From contig NZ_BDBB01000036.1 in the NCBI RefSeq assembly GCF_001612765.1, forward strand, positions 30,360 through 94,359: a DNA stretch of 64,000 nucleotides, written 5' to 3'. A model generated the notes under the pieces. The model was given only the letters and a program-made list of their open reading frames with translations. It was not told the origin of the DNA and ran no database searches. This DNA comes from Nocardia arthritidis NBRC 100137. GTDB lineage: Bacteria; Actinomycetota; Actinomycetes; Mycobacteriales; Mycobacteriaceae. The position numbers and the translations under genes were made by a program. Positions within the stretch are counted from its first letter, which is position 1. Each line of letters begins with the position of its first letter. Shown in pieces: positions 32,749 through 40,979 of the stretch.

Positions 32749-34362
32749 TCAATGACGGCGCAGCCGCGCCAGCGGTCGCGGCCGGGTGAGCGTGGTGGCG
32801 ACCAGATGCCCGGAGCCGCCGCCGAGTCCGGGACCGGGGTGGGTGGAGGCGCCGATCTGCCACAGGCCTGGCACCGGGGTGCGGTGCCTGCCGACCGAGC
32901 CGAGCGGCCGCCACAGGTAGCTCTGATCGAGTTCGCCCGAACCGCCGTAGGGGTCGCCCGCGACCGCGTTGACGTTGTAGGCGGCCAGGTCCACCGGCGT
33001 CACCACGTCGACGGCGAGCACCTTCGCGCGCAGATCAGGCGCGTGCGCGGCGATGCGGTCGAGCACGCGGTCGGCGAACGCGGTCGCCAGCTGCGGCGTC
33101 CAGCCCGCGGCGGTGTCGAGTTGGCCCGCGGCGTCGCCGCGCGGGGCGAAGGGCACCTCCTGTAGTTGCAGCCACAGCGCGGCCGCACCCGCGGGCACCC
33201 GCCCCGGGTCGAGCAGGTACTGCTGGCCCACGACCACCGTTGGGCGGCGCGGCAGCAGCCCGGCTTCGGCTTCGGCACAGGCGATTGCGGTGCCTGCCGA
33301 ACCGTCGGACAGGTGCACCAGCGGAATCTCGCCCAGCCGCGCGTCCCGCCAGCCGATCGGGCCCGACAGCGCGACGTGGATCTGCATCTCGCCGCGCCCG
33401 TAGCGGAACCGGGCCGCCTCGTCGCGCAGGACCGGGTCGACGGCGGTGGCCGGGAGCAGCTCGCCGTAGAGCGCGGTCGGCGTCACCGAGGCGAGCACCG
33501 CGCGCCGGGCGCGAATCGTCCTGCCGCCCGCCACCACTCCGGTCGCGCGCCCCGACTCCACCACGATCCGCTCGACAACGGTGCCGGTGCGGATCCGCAC
33601 GCCGAGCGAGTCCAGCAGCGACCTGAACGCCGCGACGAATTCCCCTGACCCGCCCGCGACCACCGGCAGGCCCGCGGCGTGCAGGGTGGTGGCCAGCATC
33701 GGCACCATCAGCCCGCCGGAGGCGTGGTCGGGCGCCAGCCCGGCGTGCAGCAGCCACGGCGCGTACAGGTGGTCCACCTCGGGGCCGCGGAAGTAGCGGC
33801 GGGTGTAGGCGCGGCCGCTGGTCAGCGCGTCGCGCAGCCAGTTCTCCGTGCCGCGGCGGCCGTTGCCGCGCAGTAGGCCGGTCACCGGCCGGAGCACGGC
33901 GGGCGAGCGCAGTTCGGCGCCCATCAGTCCGCCGATCGCGGGCAGGCTCGCGGTCAGCCGCGCCACCATGTCGAGGTAGGCGGTGCGGTCGTCGGGCTCG
34001 GCGAAGGCCGCGGCGGTGCGTTCGGGGTCGCGGTGGGCGAGGGTGACGGTGCCGTCGTCGGCGACGCTGGCGGTCACCCAGTCGTCGCTGTTGCGGTAGG
34101 CAAGGCCGTGTGCGTGCAGCAGTTCGCCCAGGCTGGCGTAGGCCGCACCGGTGACGAACAGGGGATGCCAGGAGGAGAAGGTGTCGTGCCGGTAGCCGGG
34201 CAGCGTGCGTTCCTCGGTCACGATGAATCCGCCGATGTCGCTGTTGCGTTCGGCCACGAGCACCGACCATCCGGCGCGCGCGAGTTCGGCGGCGGCGACC
34301 AGCCCGTTGATCCCGGATCCGACGACGATCGCGTCGACCTCGGCCGGTGTGAGTTCGCTCAT
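32749..34362 (-). CDS. CrtI/PYROXD2-like FAD-dependent oxidoreductase
   Basis: This 537-residue flavoprotein of the phytoene desaturase superfamily has an N-terminal FAD motif (AIVVGSGINGLVAAAELARA, then ERNSDIGGFIVTEE), PGYRHDTFSSWHPLF, and a C-terminal flavin block (GLWQIGASTHPGPGLGGGSG). Such enzymes desaturate or isomerise C-C bonds. No carotenoid gene is near, and the operon partners (cyclase, cupin, FAH-like hydrolase) indicate a role in oxidation of a catabolic alicyclic intermediate. The stop is followed by a 100-bp gap before the cyclase gene. A start at ATG 34362 gives the FAD motif near residue 11, as usual. Confidence 0.85.
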   Translation of the reverse strand: MSELTPAEVDAIVVGSGINGLVAAAELARAGWSVLVAERNSDIGGFIVTEERTLPGYRHDTFSSWHPLFVTGAAYASLGELLHAHGLAYRNSDDWVTASVADDGTVTLAHRDPERTAAAFAEPDDRTAYLDMVARLTASLPAIGGLMGAELRSPAVLRPVTGLLRGNGRRGTENWLRDALTSGRAYTRRYFRGPEVDHLYAPWLLHAGLAPDHASGGLMVPMLATTLHAAGLPVVAGGSGEFVAAFRSLLDSLGVRIRTGTVVERIVVESGRATGVVAGGRTIRARRAVLASVTPTALYGELLPATAVDPVLRDEAARFRYGRGEMQIHVALSGPIGWRDARLGEIPLVHLSDGSAGTAIACAEAEAGLLPRRPTVVVGQQYLLDPGRVPAGAAALWLQLQEVPFAPRGDAAGQLDTAAGWTPQLATAFADRVLDRIAAHAPDLRAKVLAVDVVTPVDLAAYNVNAVAGDPYGGSGELDQSYLWRPLGSVGRHRTPVPGLWQIGASTHPGPGLGGGSGHLVATTLTRPRPLARLRRH

Positions 34363-34452
34363 GGCGGGGACGGTAGGAGCGCGCTCGGGGCCGCGCTATC
34401 CACTCAGCGCGAGGGCTGTGCGGATAGCGCGGCCCCTCATTGCACGGGCAGC

Positions 34453-34494
34453 GCAGCACGGACAGCGCAGCGCGGACGGCGCAGCGCGGACGGC
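34453..34494. repeat. Three 14-bp tandem repeats
   Basis: Units GCAGCACGGACAGC, GCAGCGCGGACGGC and GCAGCGCGGACGGC follow each other without gap in the 160-bp space between the cupin stop and the CrtI-like start. The last two are identical. Confidence 0.8.
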
Positions 34495-34522
34495 GCGGTG
34501 AGGGAGGCGTGCGGCCCGGAGT

Positions 34523-34963
34523 TCAGGCGCGGCGGTAGCCGGCGAGGATGGCGTCGTCCACGTCGGGGAGGTTCACCACAATGTTGTCAGGGGTGCGCGA
34601 GGTCAGCCACACCAGCTCCTCGGTGGTGCTCATGTTCACCTCGATGTGCGGCATGAACGGCGGCACGAACACGAAGTCGCCCTCCTTCATGTCGACGTAC
34701 TGCTGGTAGTTCTCGCCGTAGTAGATGCGCGCTACGCCCGCGAGCACGTACCCGCCGGTCTCGGCCTCGCCGTGGTGGTGCGGCAGCGAGCGGTAGCCGG
34801 GCTCGTTGGACACCCGGCCGTACCAGATCTTGGTGGCGGGGGTGTGCTGCGGGCTCACTCCGGACACCCGCACCGCGCCGCCGGACTGGGCGGTGTCGGT
34901 GTGCTCGTGCCCGGCCAGGGTGACGACGGGAACCGCGGTGGTGTCGAGGGTTTCGTTGCTCAT
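34523..34963 (-). CDS. Cupin-domain protein
   Basis: This 146-residue single cupin has the metal-binding motif 1 (LPHHHGEAETGGYVLAG, two or three His and one Glu) and motif 2 (GDFVFVPPFMPH, His). Its length fits a small mono-cupin dioxygenase, isomerase or decarboxylase. The start ATG overlaps the stop of the FAH-like gene by 4 nt (ATGA), and AAGGA lies 6 nt upstream. The intact ligand set suggests an active metalloenzyme. In this operon it may oxidise or isomerise an enol formed after CoA-ester processing; the reaction is not identifiable from sequence. Confidence 0.82.
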   Translation of the reverse strand: MSNETLDTTAVPVVTLAGHEHTDTAQSGGAVRVSGVSPQHTPATKIWYGRVSNEPGYRSLPHHHGEAETGGYVLAGVARIYYGENYQQYVDMKEGDFVFVPPFMPHIEVNMSTTEELVWLTSRTPDNIVVNLPDVDDAILAGYRRA

Positions 34964-35820
34964 CGGTTTTCCTTTCCGTCCCGCTGCGCGGGATCGCCTT
35001 CGGTGCGGAGGGTGATTCGGTTGCGAAGCAGCCCGATGCCTTCGATCTCGGTCTCCACCACGTCGCCGGGGCACAGGTGGCGCGGCGGGTCGGCGGCGAC
35101 ACCCACCCCGCCGGGCGTGCCGGTGAGAACGACGTCGCCCGCACGCAGTGTGGTGAAGGTGGAGATGTAGGACAGCAGCGCCGCCGGGTCGAACAGCAGA
35201 TCGTCGGTGGAGCCGCTCTGTTCGGTGACGCCGTTGACGCGGCAGGTGATGCGCAGGCCGTCGCCGGGGTCCGCCTCGTCGGGAGTGACCAGTTCCGGGC
35301 CGAGGGGAGTGGTGGCGTCGAACGCCTTGCCCTGCAACCACTGTGTGGTACGACCCTGCCAGGTGCGCACCGAGAAGTCGTTGGCGACGGTATACCCGGC
35401 GATTCCCGCCCGCGCGCTCGCCCGGTCCGCGTCCCGCAGTTCGGCCCCGACCACGACGGCGAGTTCGGCCTCCCAGTCCAGGCCCGCCTCGTCGGCGGGC
35501 AGCGGGAGCGCGATGTCGGCGTCCCAAGCGGTGAGCGTGTCGGCGAATTTGGCGAACAGGGTGGGGTATTCGGGTTCGGCGCGCCCGAGCTCGGCGATAT
35601 GCGCGCGGTAGTTGTGCCCGCAGCACAGGATCTTGCCCGGGGTGGTGACAACCGGCGCCGATCGTCCCGGCGCGGCGGGCTCGCCGGTGAGCGCGGACCG
35701 CCGGTCCGGGCGGGCGAGCAGCGCGCCGACGTCGGGCGCGGTGGTGGCGTACCAGCGCCCGTCGCGGCGGACCTGGGCGTGGGAGCCGCCGTCGTCGGTG
35801 AGGACAGTTCGCAGACGCAT
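34960..35820 (-). CDS. Fumarylacetoacetate hydrolase-family protein
   Basis: This 286-residue protein has the FAH C-terminal domain fold (KILCCGHNYRAHIAELG, then LDWEAELAVVVG with metal-binding Glu residues, then GYTVANDFSVRTWQ and GDVVLTGTPGGVGVA). Family members hydrolyse or decarboxylate 2-oxo or 2,4-dioxo acids, as in catechol meta-cleavage and homogentisate pathways. It is the first gene of the leftward catabolic operon. I start it at ATG 35820; a GTG 12 nt upstream lies within the GGAG and is less likely. A C-C bond cleavage late in ring degradation is the likely role. Confidence 0.88.
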   Translation of the reverse strand: MRLRTVLTDDGGSHAQVRRDGRWYATTAPDVGALLARPDRRSALTGEPAAPGRSAPVVTTPGKILCCGHNYRAHIAELGRAEPEYPTLFAKFADTLTAWDADIALPLPADEAGLDWEAELAVVVGAELRDADRASARAGIAGYTVANDFSVRTWQGRTTQWLQGKAFDATTPLGPELVTPDEADPGDGLRITCRVNGVTEQSGSTDDLLFDPAALLSYISTFTTLRAGDVVLTGTPGGVGVAADPPRHLCPGDVVETEIEGIGLLRNRITLRTEGDPAQRDGKENR

Positions 35821-35916
35821 CGCTTGGTGCACTCCAGAGGGCTGGGCCGGGTGGGTTTCCGCGGCAGAGGAACGCGATGAGCTATCGCTCCGAGTGGGCT
35901 CGTATATCGCGCTCTG

Positions 35917-35944
35917 TTGACGATGGTGACGATAGCACTATATC
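35917..35944 (+). promoter_or_regulatory. Candidate promoter of the ridA-ligase operon
   Basis: TTGACG (35917-35922), a 16-bp spacer and TATATC (35939-35944) fit a primary-sigma promoter, with the start codon 40 nt downstream. The spacer contains a direct repeat GACGAT-GGT-GACGAT; GACGATGGT also occurs just upstream of the AraC start (minus strand, near 42030-42045), so it may be an activator site. Confidence 0.5.
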
Positions 35945-35984
35945 GTGAGCCGCACTACCCCTTCTCCACTCCAAGCGAGGCGAC

Positions 35985-36377
35985 ATGGCTGTCGATCGAA
36001 TCAATCCCGCAACCCTGGCCAAGCCGTCCGGTTTCGCGCACGCCACCCGGCATCGCGGCATCGTGCACCTGGCCGGTCAGACGGCGATGGACGCCGACGG
36101 CGAGATCGTCGAGGGCGGGATCGTCGAGCAGTTCCGGCAGGCGTTGTCGAACACGCTGACGGCATTGGAGGCCGCGGGCGGGCGTCCGCAGGACCTGCTG
36201 AGCGTGACGATCTACCTGCTCGACATCCCCGACTACCAAGCCAACGGCAAGGAGATCGGGCGCATCTGGCGCGAACTGGCGGGCGCCGAGTACCCGGCGA
36301 TGACCGGCGTCGGCGTCACCGCCCTGTGGCAGCCCGAGGCCCTGATCGAGATCCAGGCCGTCGCCGCGATCGACTGA
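35985..36377 (+). CDS. RidA/YjgF-family protein (Rid subfamily lacking the catalytic Arg)
   Basis: This 130-residue protein has the trimeric YjgF fold (HLAGQTAMDADGEIVEGGIV, SVTIYLLDI, LIEIQAVAAID). In canonical RidA the imine-hydrolysing Arg lies in a PARSxV motif; here the equivalent stretch is YPAMTGVGV, with Met in its place. So this belongs to the Rid4-7-like subfamilies that occur in catabolic clusters and may hydrolyse other enamines or act on ring intermediates. GAGG lies 5 nt before the ATG. As the first gene with the aryl-CoA ligase, it may act on the enamine formed after 2-aminobenzoyl-CoA dearomatisation. Confidence 0.85.
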   Translation: MAVDRINPATLAKPSGFAHATRHRGIVHLAGQTAMDADGEIVEGGIVEQFRQALSNTLTALEAAGGRPQDLLSVTIYLLDIPDYQANGKEIGRIWRELAGAEYPAMTGVGVTALWQPEALIEIQAVAAID

Positions 36378-36416
36378 GCGCGCGGCCCCGATCCCAGTCT
36401 CCGAAAGGGCGCAACC

Positions 36417-38030
36417 ATGCTCACTCCCTCGGCCCACACCGATACCTTCTGCCGGGACAACCTCCCGCCGCCGTCGCAGTGGCCGGAATTCGTCTTCGAC
36501 CTGCCTGCCCTGCGGTATCCGGAGCGCCTGAACTGCGCGAGCGTCCTGCTCGACGGCGCCGTAGCGCGCCACGGCCGGGACCGCCCGTGCCTGTCCACGA
36601 GCGAATCCACCTGGAGCTACGGCGATCTGCTCGACACGGCCAACCGGATCGCGCGCGTGCTCACCGAGGACTTCGGGCTGGTTCCCGGCAATCGGGTGCT
36701 GCTGCGCTCACCCAACACCCCGTGGCTGGTCGCCTGCTGGTTCGCGGTGGTCAAGGCCGGCGGCGTCGTGGTCACCACCATGCCGCTGCTGCGCGCGGCC
36801 GAACTGACCAAGCTCGTCGACCTGACCCGTCCGGCGCTGGCGCTGTGCGAGCACCGGCTCACCGAGGAACTCGCCGCGGCCGCCGATCTGCCGATCGTGC
36901 CGGTCGGCGGTCAGGCCGCCGACGACCTCACCCGCCGCGCCGCCGTGAAACCACCGACCTTCACCGATGCCGAGACAGCCGCGGACGACGTGGTGCTGCT
37001 CGCGCCCACCTCCGGCACCACCGGAACACCCAAAGCCACCATGCACTTCCACCGCGACGTGCTCGCCATCGCCGACACCTTCGGCGCGCAGATCCTCGCC
37101 CCGCGCCCGGACGACGTGTTCATCGGTACCCCGCCGCTGGCGTTCACCTTCGGGCTCGGCGGGCTGGTGATCTTCCCGCTGCGGGTCGGCGCCTCGGTGG
37201 TGCTGCTCGAACGGGCCGACCCCGCCGCACTGGTCGAAGCGATCGAAAAGTTCGGCGTCACGGTGCTGTTCACCGCGCCGACCGCCTACAAGGCGCTGCT
37301 GAAACGCGACGATGTGAGCAGGCTGCGTACGCTGCGGCGGTGCGTGTCGGCGGGGGAGTACCTACCCGAGTCGGTGTTCACCCGCTTCCGCGAACAGACC
37401 GGGCTGTCGATTGTCAACGGCATCGGCGGCACCGAGTTGCTGCACATCTACATCTCCGCCGCCGACGACGACATCCGGCCCGGTTCCCTCGGCCGCGCCG
37501 TGCCGGGGTTCCGTGTCGAGATCCAGGACGACGACGGCAATCCCGTGGCCGACGACACTCCCGGCCTGCTGTCCGTCAAGGGCCCCACCGGCTGCCGCTA
37601 CCTGGCCGATCCGCGCCAGCGCGACTACGTGCGCGGCGGCTGGAACCGCACCGGCGACACCTGCACCCGCGATGCCGATGGTTACATCTGGTATCACTCC
37701 CGCAGCGACGACATGATCGTCTCCGCCGGATACAACATCGGCGCCCCCGAGGTGGAGGCCGTGCTCGACCGGCACCCGGACGTGGAGGAGTGCGCGGTTG
37801 TCGGCGTGCCCGACGAGGACCGCGGCAGCATCGTGCACGCCGCCGTCGTACTGCGCGCCGGGGTCGACGGCGATGCCGGGAAGATCAGCGAACTCCAGGA
37901 TTTCGTCAAGAACACCGCGGCCCCCTACAAGTACCCGCGCAGCATCGAGTTCGTGACCGAGCTGCCGCGCAACCCCAGCGGCAAGTTGCAGCGCTTCAAG
38001 GTGCGCGAGCAGTGGGAGGCCGCGCGATGA
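36417..38030 (+). CDS. Aryl-CoA ligase, probably 2-aminobenzoate-CoA ligase
   Basis: This 537-residue ANL-superfamily enzyme would activate an aromatic acid with ATP and CoA. Motifs: the P-loop APTSGTTGTPKA (about 196-207), the adenylate-binding NGIGGTELLHIYISA with a benzoate-ligase-like substrate region, the hinge-containing YHSRSDDMIVSAGYNIGAPE, and the catalytic Lys in NPSGKLQRFK near the C-terminus. Overall it is like the benzoate/2-aminobenzoate-CoA ligase group. The downstream anthraniloyl-CoA monooxygenase-type gene indicates anthranilate; salicylate is an alternative, because annotators call similar clusters salicylyl-CoA pathways. It overlaps the next gene by 4 nt. Confidence 0.88.
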   Translation: MLTPSAHTDTFCRDNLPPPSQWPEFVFDLPALRYPERLNCASVLLDGAVARHGRDRPCLSTSESTWSYGDLLDTANRIARVLTEDFGLVPGNRVLLRSPNTPWLVACWFAVVKAGGVVVTTMPLLRAAELTKLVDLTRPALALCEHRLTEELAAAADLPIVPVGGQAADDLTRRAAVKPPTFTDAETAADDVVLLAPTSGTTGTPKATMHFHRDVLAIADTFGAQILAPRPDDVFIGTPPLAFTFGLGGLVIFPLRVGASVVLLERADPAALVEAIEKFGVTVLFTAPTAYKALLKRDDVSRLRTLRRCVSAGEYLPESVFTRFREQTGLSIVNGIGGTELLHIYISAADDDIRPGSLGRAVPGFRVEIQDDDGNPVADDTPGLLSVKGPTGCRYLADPRQRDYVRGGWNRTGDTCTRDADGYIWYHSRSDDMIVSAGYNIGAPEVEAVLDRHPDVEECAVVGVPDEDRGSIVHAAVVLRAGVDGDAGKISELQDFVKNTAAPYKYPRSIEFVTELPRNPSGKLQRFKVREQWEAAR

Positions 38031-38467
38031 GCGGCATCGTGGTGGACCGGGTGGTGGACTGGCAGGACACCGACGCGGCCGGGCACTACCACCACAGCAC
38101 CGTCATCCGCTGGGTGGAGGCCGCCGAGGCGGCTCTGCTCGACAGCCTCGGACTGCGCGGTCTGTTCGGCAGCATCCCGCGGGTGCGCTTCGAGGTCGAT
38201 TACCTGGACCGGCTGTGGTTCGGCGAGACCGCCTCCATCGCCCTGTCCGTGGCCGGGCTCGGGCGCTCGTCGGTGCGCTACGACTTCGTCGTCACCCGCG
38301 TTCCGGCGGACCCGCACCCGCCGACCCTCGCGGCACGCGGTGTGCTCACCGCGGTGCACGCCCCCGACCCCGCGGACGGTTCGCAGCCGTGGCCCGCGGA
38401 GGCAGCCGCCGCGCTGCGCGGCACACGGCCGCCGACTACCGAACCGATTTCCCCCCGACACCAGTGA
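38027..38467 (+). CDS. Hotdog-fold acyl-CoA thioesterase (4HBT-like)
   Basis: This 146-residue single-hotdog thioesterase has the 4-hydroxybenzoyl-CoA thioesterase motif: WQDTDAAGHYHHSTVIRWVEAAE, with the active-site Asp in DTDAAG, and VRFEVDYLDRLWFGETASI. It would release CoA from an aryl- or alicyclic-CoA ester, either at the end of the route or to rescue CoA from dead-end thioesters. It is translationally coupled to the ligase (ATGA) and followed 7 nt later by the monooxygenase/reductase gene. The Asp is conserved, so activity is expected. Confidence 0.88.
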   Translation: MSGIVVDRVVDWQDTDAAGHYHHSTVIRWVEAAEAALLDSLGLRGLFGSIPRVRFEVDYLDRLWFGETASIALSVAGLGRSSVRYDFVVTRVPADPHPPTLAARGVLTAVHAPDPADGSQPWPAEAAAALRGTRPPTTEPISPRHQ

Positions 38468-38474
38468 GGCTTCG

Positions 38475-40859
38475 ATGCGAATCGCCGTGATCGGCGGAGG
38501 GCCCGCGGGCCTGTACTTCTCCGCCCTGATGAAACAGCTCGACCCGAGTCACGAGATCACCATCTGGGAACGCAACGCCCCCGACGACACCTTCGGGTTC
38601 GGCGTGGTGTTCTCCGACGAGACCCTCGGCGGCATCGAGCACGCCGACGAGCAGATCTACCGCGGGATGAGCGAGCAGTTCGCTCGCTGGAGCGACATCG
38701 ACATCCACTACCGCGGCCAGGTGCGCACTTCCGGCGGGCAGGGCTTCGCGGCGATGAGCCGCAAGGAATTGCTGCGGCTGCTGCAACGCCGCTGCGCCGA
38801 CCTCGGCGTGACCGTCCACTTCCGCACGCCCGCCCCCGACGTCGAGGAACTCGCGCGCACCCACGACCTGGTGCTGGCCTCCGACGGCATCAACTCCACG
38901 GTGCGCACCCGCTACGCCGAGGTGTTCGAGCCGAGCCTTGACTCGCGGCGCAACAAGTACATGTGGCTGGGCACCGACCTGGTGTTCGAGGCGTTCGAGT
39001 TCTTCGTCAAGCACACCCCGCACGGGATAATGCAGGTGCACGCCTATCCGTTCAGCGCCGAGCAGAGCACCTTCATCGTCGAGATGCGCGAATCGGTGTG
39101 GCGGGAGGCCGGCTTCGCCGACTTCGCGGACCGGGAGTTCGCGCCGGGCGAGAACGACGAGAAATCGATCGCGCTGATCGCGGAACTGTTCGCCGAGGAC
39201 TTGGACGGTCACAGCCTGCAGGCCAACAACTCCCGGTGGATCACTTTCACCACCGTGCGCAACCGCACCTGGCGCAACGGCAACATCGTGCTCATCGGCG
39301 ATGCCGCGCACACCGCCCACTTCTCCATCGGCTCGGGCACCAAGCTGGCGATGGAGGACGCGCTGGCGTTGGCGGCCTGCCTGCACGAGAACGATTCGGT
39401 GGTCAGCGGTCTGGCGGCCTACGAGGCCGAGCGCAAGCCGGTGGTCGAATCGGTGCAGCGCGCCGCGCAGGCCAGTCTGGAGTGGTTCGAGTCCATCGCT
39501 CAGTACACCGACCAGCACCCCGACCAGTTCGCCTTCAACCTGCTCACCCGCAGCCGCCGCATCACCTACGACAACCTGCGGCTGCGCGACGACGGCTTCG
39601 TCGACGCCATCGACGGCTGGTACCTGTCCAGCCAGGAGGGCGCCGCCGAGACGCCGCGGCCGCCGATGTTCTACCCGCTGCGGCTCAAGGACGTGGAGCT
39701 GCCCAACCGCATCCTGGTATCGCCGATGGACATGTACTCCGCCGTCGACGGGGTGCCCACCGACTTCCACCTGGTGCATCTGGGTAGCAAGGCGCTCGGT
39801 GGCGCGGGCCTGGTGATGACCGAGATGGTGTGCGTGTCGCCGGAAGGGCGCATCACCCCCGGCTGCGCCGGGCTCTACACCGAGGAGCAGGAACGGTCCT
39901 GGGCGCGGGTCGTCGATTTCGTGCACTCCAATACACGCTCCAAGATCGGTGTGCAGCTGGGCCATTCCGGCCGCAAGGGCGCTACCAAGGTGATGTGGGA
40001 GGGCATCGATGACCCGCTCGAGTCCGGCGGCTGGGAGACGGTCGGCCCCTCGGCCATCCCGTACGGTCCCGCCAGCCGCACCCCGCGCGAGATCACGGCC
40101 GAGGAGATGGATCGGGTGACCCAGCAGTTCGCCGACGCCGCCGCGGCGGCCGCGCGATCCGGCTTCGACCTGCTCGAATTGCACTGCGCGCACGGTTATC
40201 TGCTCTCGGCGTTCCTCTCGCCGCTGGCCAACCAGCGCACCGACGAGTATGGCGGCAGCCTGGACAACCGGCTGCGTTTCCCGCTGCGGGTGTTCGACGC
40301 GATCAAGCAGGTGTGGCCGGCCGATCGCCCGCTGTCGGTGCGTATCTCGGCCACCGACTGGGCCGAGGGCGGCAACACCCTCGACGACGCGGTCGAGATC
40401 GCCCGCGCCTTCGCCGAACACGGCGTCGATGTGCTGCACGTATCCTCCGGCCAGGTGGTCGAGCACGAGAAGCCCGCTTACGGCCGCAGCTACCAGACGC
40501 CCTTCGCCGACCGCATCCGTCAGGAGGTCGGGGTGCCGCACGGTGTCGCCGTCGTCGCCGTGGGCGCCATCTCCTCCCACGACGACGTCAACTCGGTGCT
40601 GCTGGCCGGCCGCGCCGACCTCGTCGCCATCGGGCGCGCGCATCTGTGGGACCCGCAGTGGACCCTGCACGCCGCCGTGGAACAGGGCTACCGGGGCGAG
40701 GCCGCCGAATGGCCCGCCCCCTTCCGCGCGGGCAATCGCAAACCGCCCACCGGCCGCACCGACGGCCCGCCCCCGCGCCTGGAACTGATCCGTGCGACCG
40801 GGAGGTCGGCGGCGCCCCGGCGGCGGTGGACGCCACCCCGAGTGACAGCAGCGGTCTGA
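38475..40859 (+). CDS. 2-Aminobenzoyl-CoA monooxygenase/reductase-type fusion
   Basis: This 794-residue two-domain flavoenzyme has an N-terminal aromatic monooxygenase (1-395) with FAD motif VIGGGPAGLYFSALM, FGFGVVFSDETLGG and the second FAD motif VLIGDAAHTAHFSIGSGTKL. From about residue 396 follows an Old-Yellow-Enzyme reductase (FYPLRLKDVELPNRILVSPM; VQLGHSGRKGA; ELHCAHGYLLSAFLSPLANQ; RTDEYGGS). The fusion is known from Azoarcus evansii, where it hydroxylates and then reduces 2-aminobenzoyl-CoA to a non-aromatic 2-amino-5-oxocyclohexene-CoA. The same architecture is often annotated as salicylyl-CoA 5-hydroxylase/oxidoreductase. The last 20 residues are Arg/Pro-rich and unlike the family. 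Confidence 0.9.
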   Translation: MRIAVIGGGPAGLYFSALMKQLDPSHEITIWERNAPDDTFGFGVVFSDETLGGIEHADEQIYRGMSEQFARWSDIDIHYRGQVRTSGGQGFAAMSRKELLRLLQRRCADLGVTVHFRTPAPDVEELARTHDLVLASDGINSTVRTRYAEVFEPSLDSRRNKYMWLGTDLVFEAFEFFVKHTPHGIMQVHAYPFSAEQSTFIVEMRESVWREAGFADFADREFAPGENDEKSIALIAELFAEDLDGHSLQANNSRWITFTTVRNRTWRNGNIVLIGDAAHTAHFSIGSGTKLAMEDALALAACLHENDSVVSGLAAYEAERKPVVESVQRAAQASLEWFESIAQYTDQHPDQFAFNLLTRSRRITYDNLRLRDDGFVDAIDGWYLSSQEGAAETPRPPMFYPLRLKDVELPNRILVSPMDMYSAVDGVPTDFHLVHLGSKALGGAGLVMTEMVCVSPEGRITPGCAGLYTEEQERSWARVVDFVHSNTRSKIGVQLGHSGRKGATKVMWEGIDDPLESGGWETVGPSAIPYGPASRTPREITAEEMDRVTQQFADAAAAAARSGFDLLELHCAHGYLLSAFLSPLANQRTDEYGGSLDNRLRFPLRVFDAIKQVWPADRPLSVRISATDWAEGGNTLDDAVEIARAFAEHGVDVLHVSSGQVVEHEKPAYGRSYQTPFADRIRQEVGVPHGVAVVAVGAISSHDDVNSVLLAGRADLVAIGRAHLWDPQWTLHAAVEQGYRGEAAEWPAPFRAGNRKPPTGRTDGPPPRLELIRATGRSAAPRRRWTPPRVTAAV

Positions 40860-40864
40860 CACCG

Positions 40865-40901
40865 GAATGTGCCCGGGAGCTTCATGCTCCCGGGCACATT
40901 C
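40865..40901. terminator. Strong intrinsic terminator between convergent operons
   Basis: GAATGTGCCCGGGAGC and GCTCCCGGGCACATTC form a perfect 16-bp stem with a 5-nt loop TTCAT, directly after the monooxygenase/reductase stop. It is followed by GTTTCGG on the plus strand and works on both strands, insulating the operon from the convergent AraC gene. Confidence 0.92.
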
Positions 40902-40979
40902 GTTTCGGCGCCCGGGGTTTGCGACCACGGAACCCGGCATACATCGGTGCCTCCGAAGTAGGGGTTGGGGCGCGGGCCC

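Noticed and set aside
38436..40940. An 834-residue minus-strand frame opposite the monooxygenase/reductase
   Set aside because: It mirrors the plus-strand gene codon for codon (His/Val/Gly-rich) and has no recognisable motif or ribosome-binding site.
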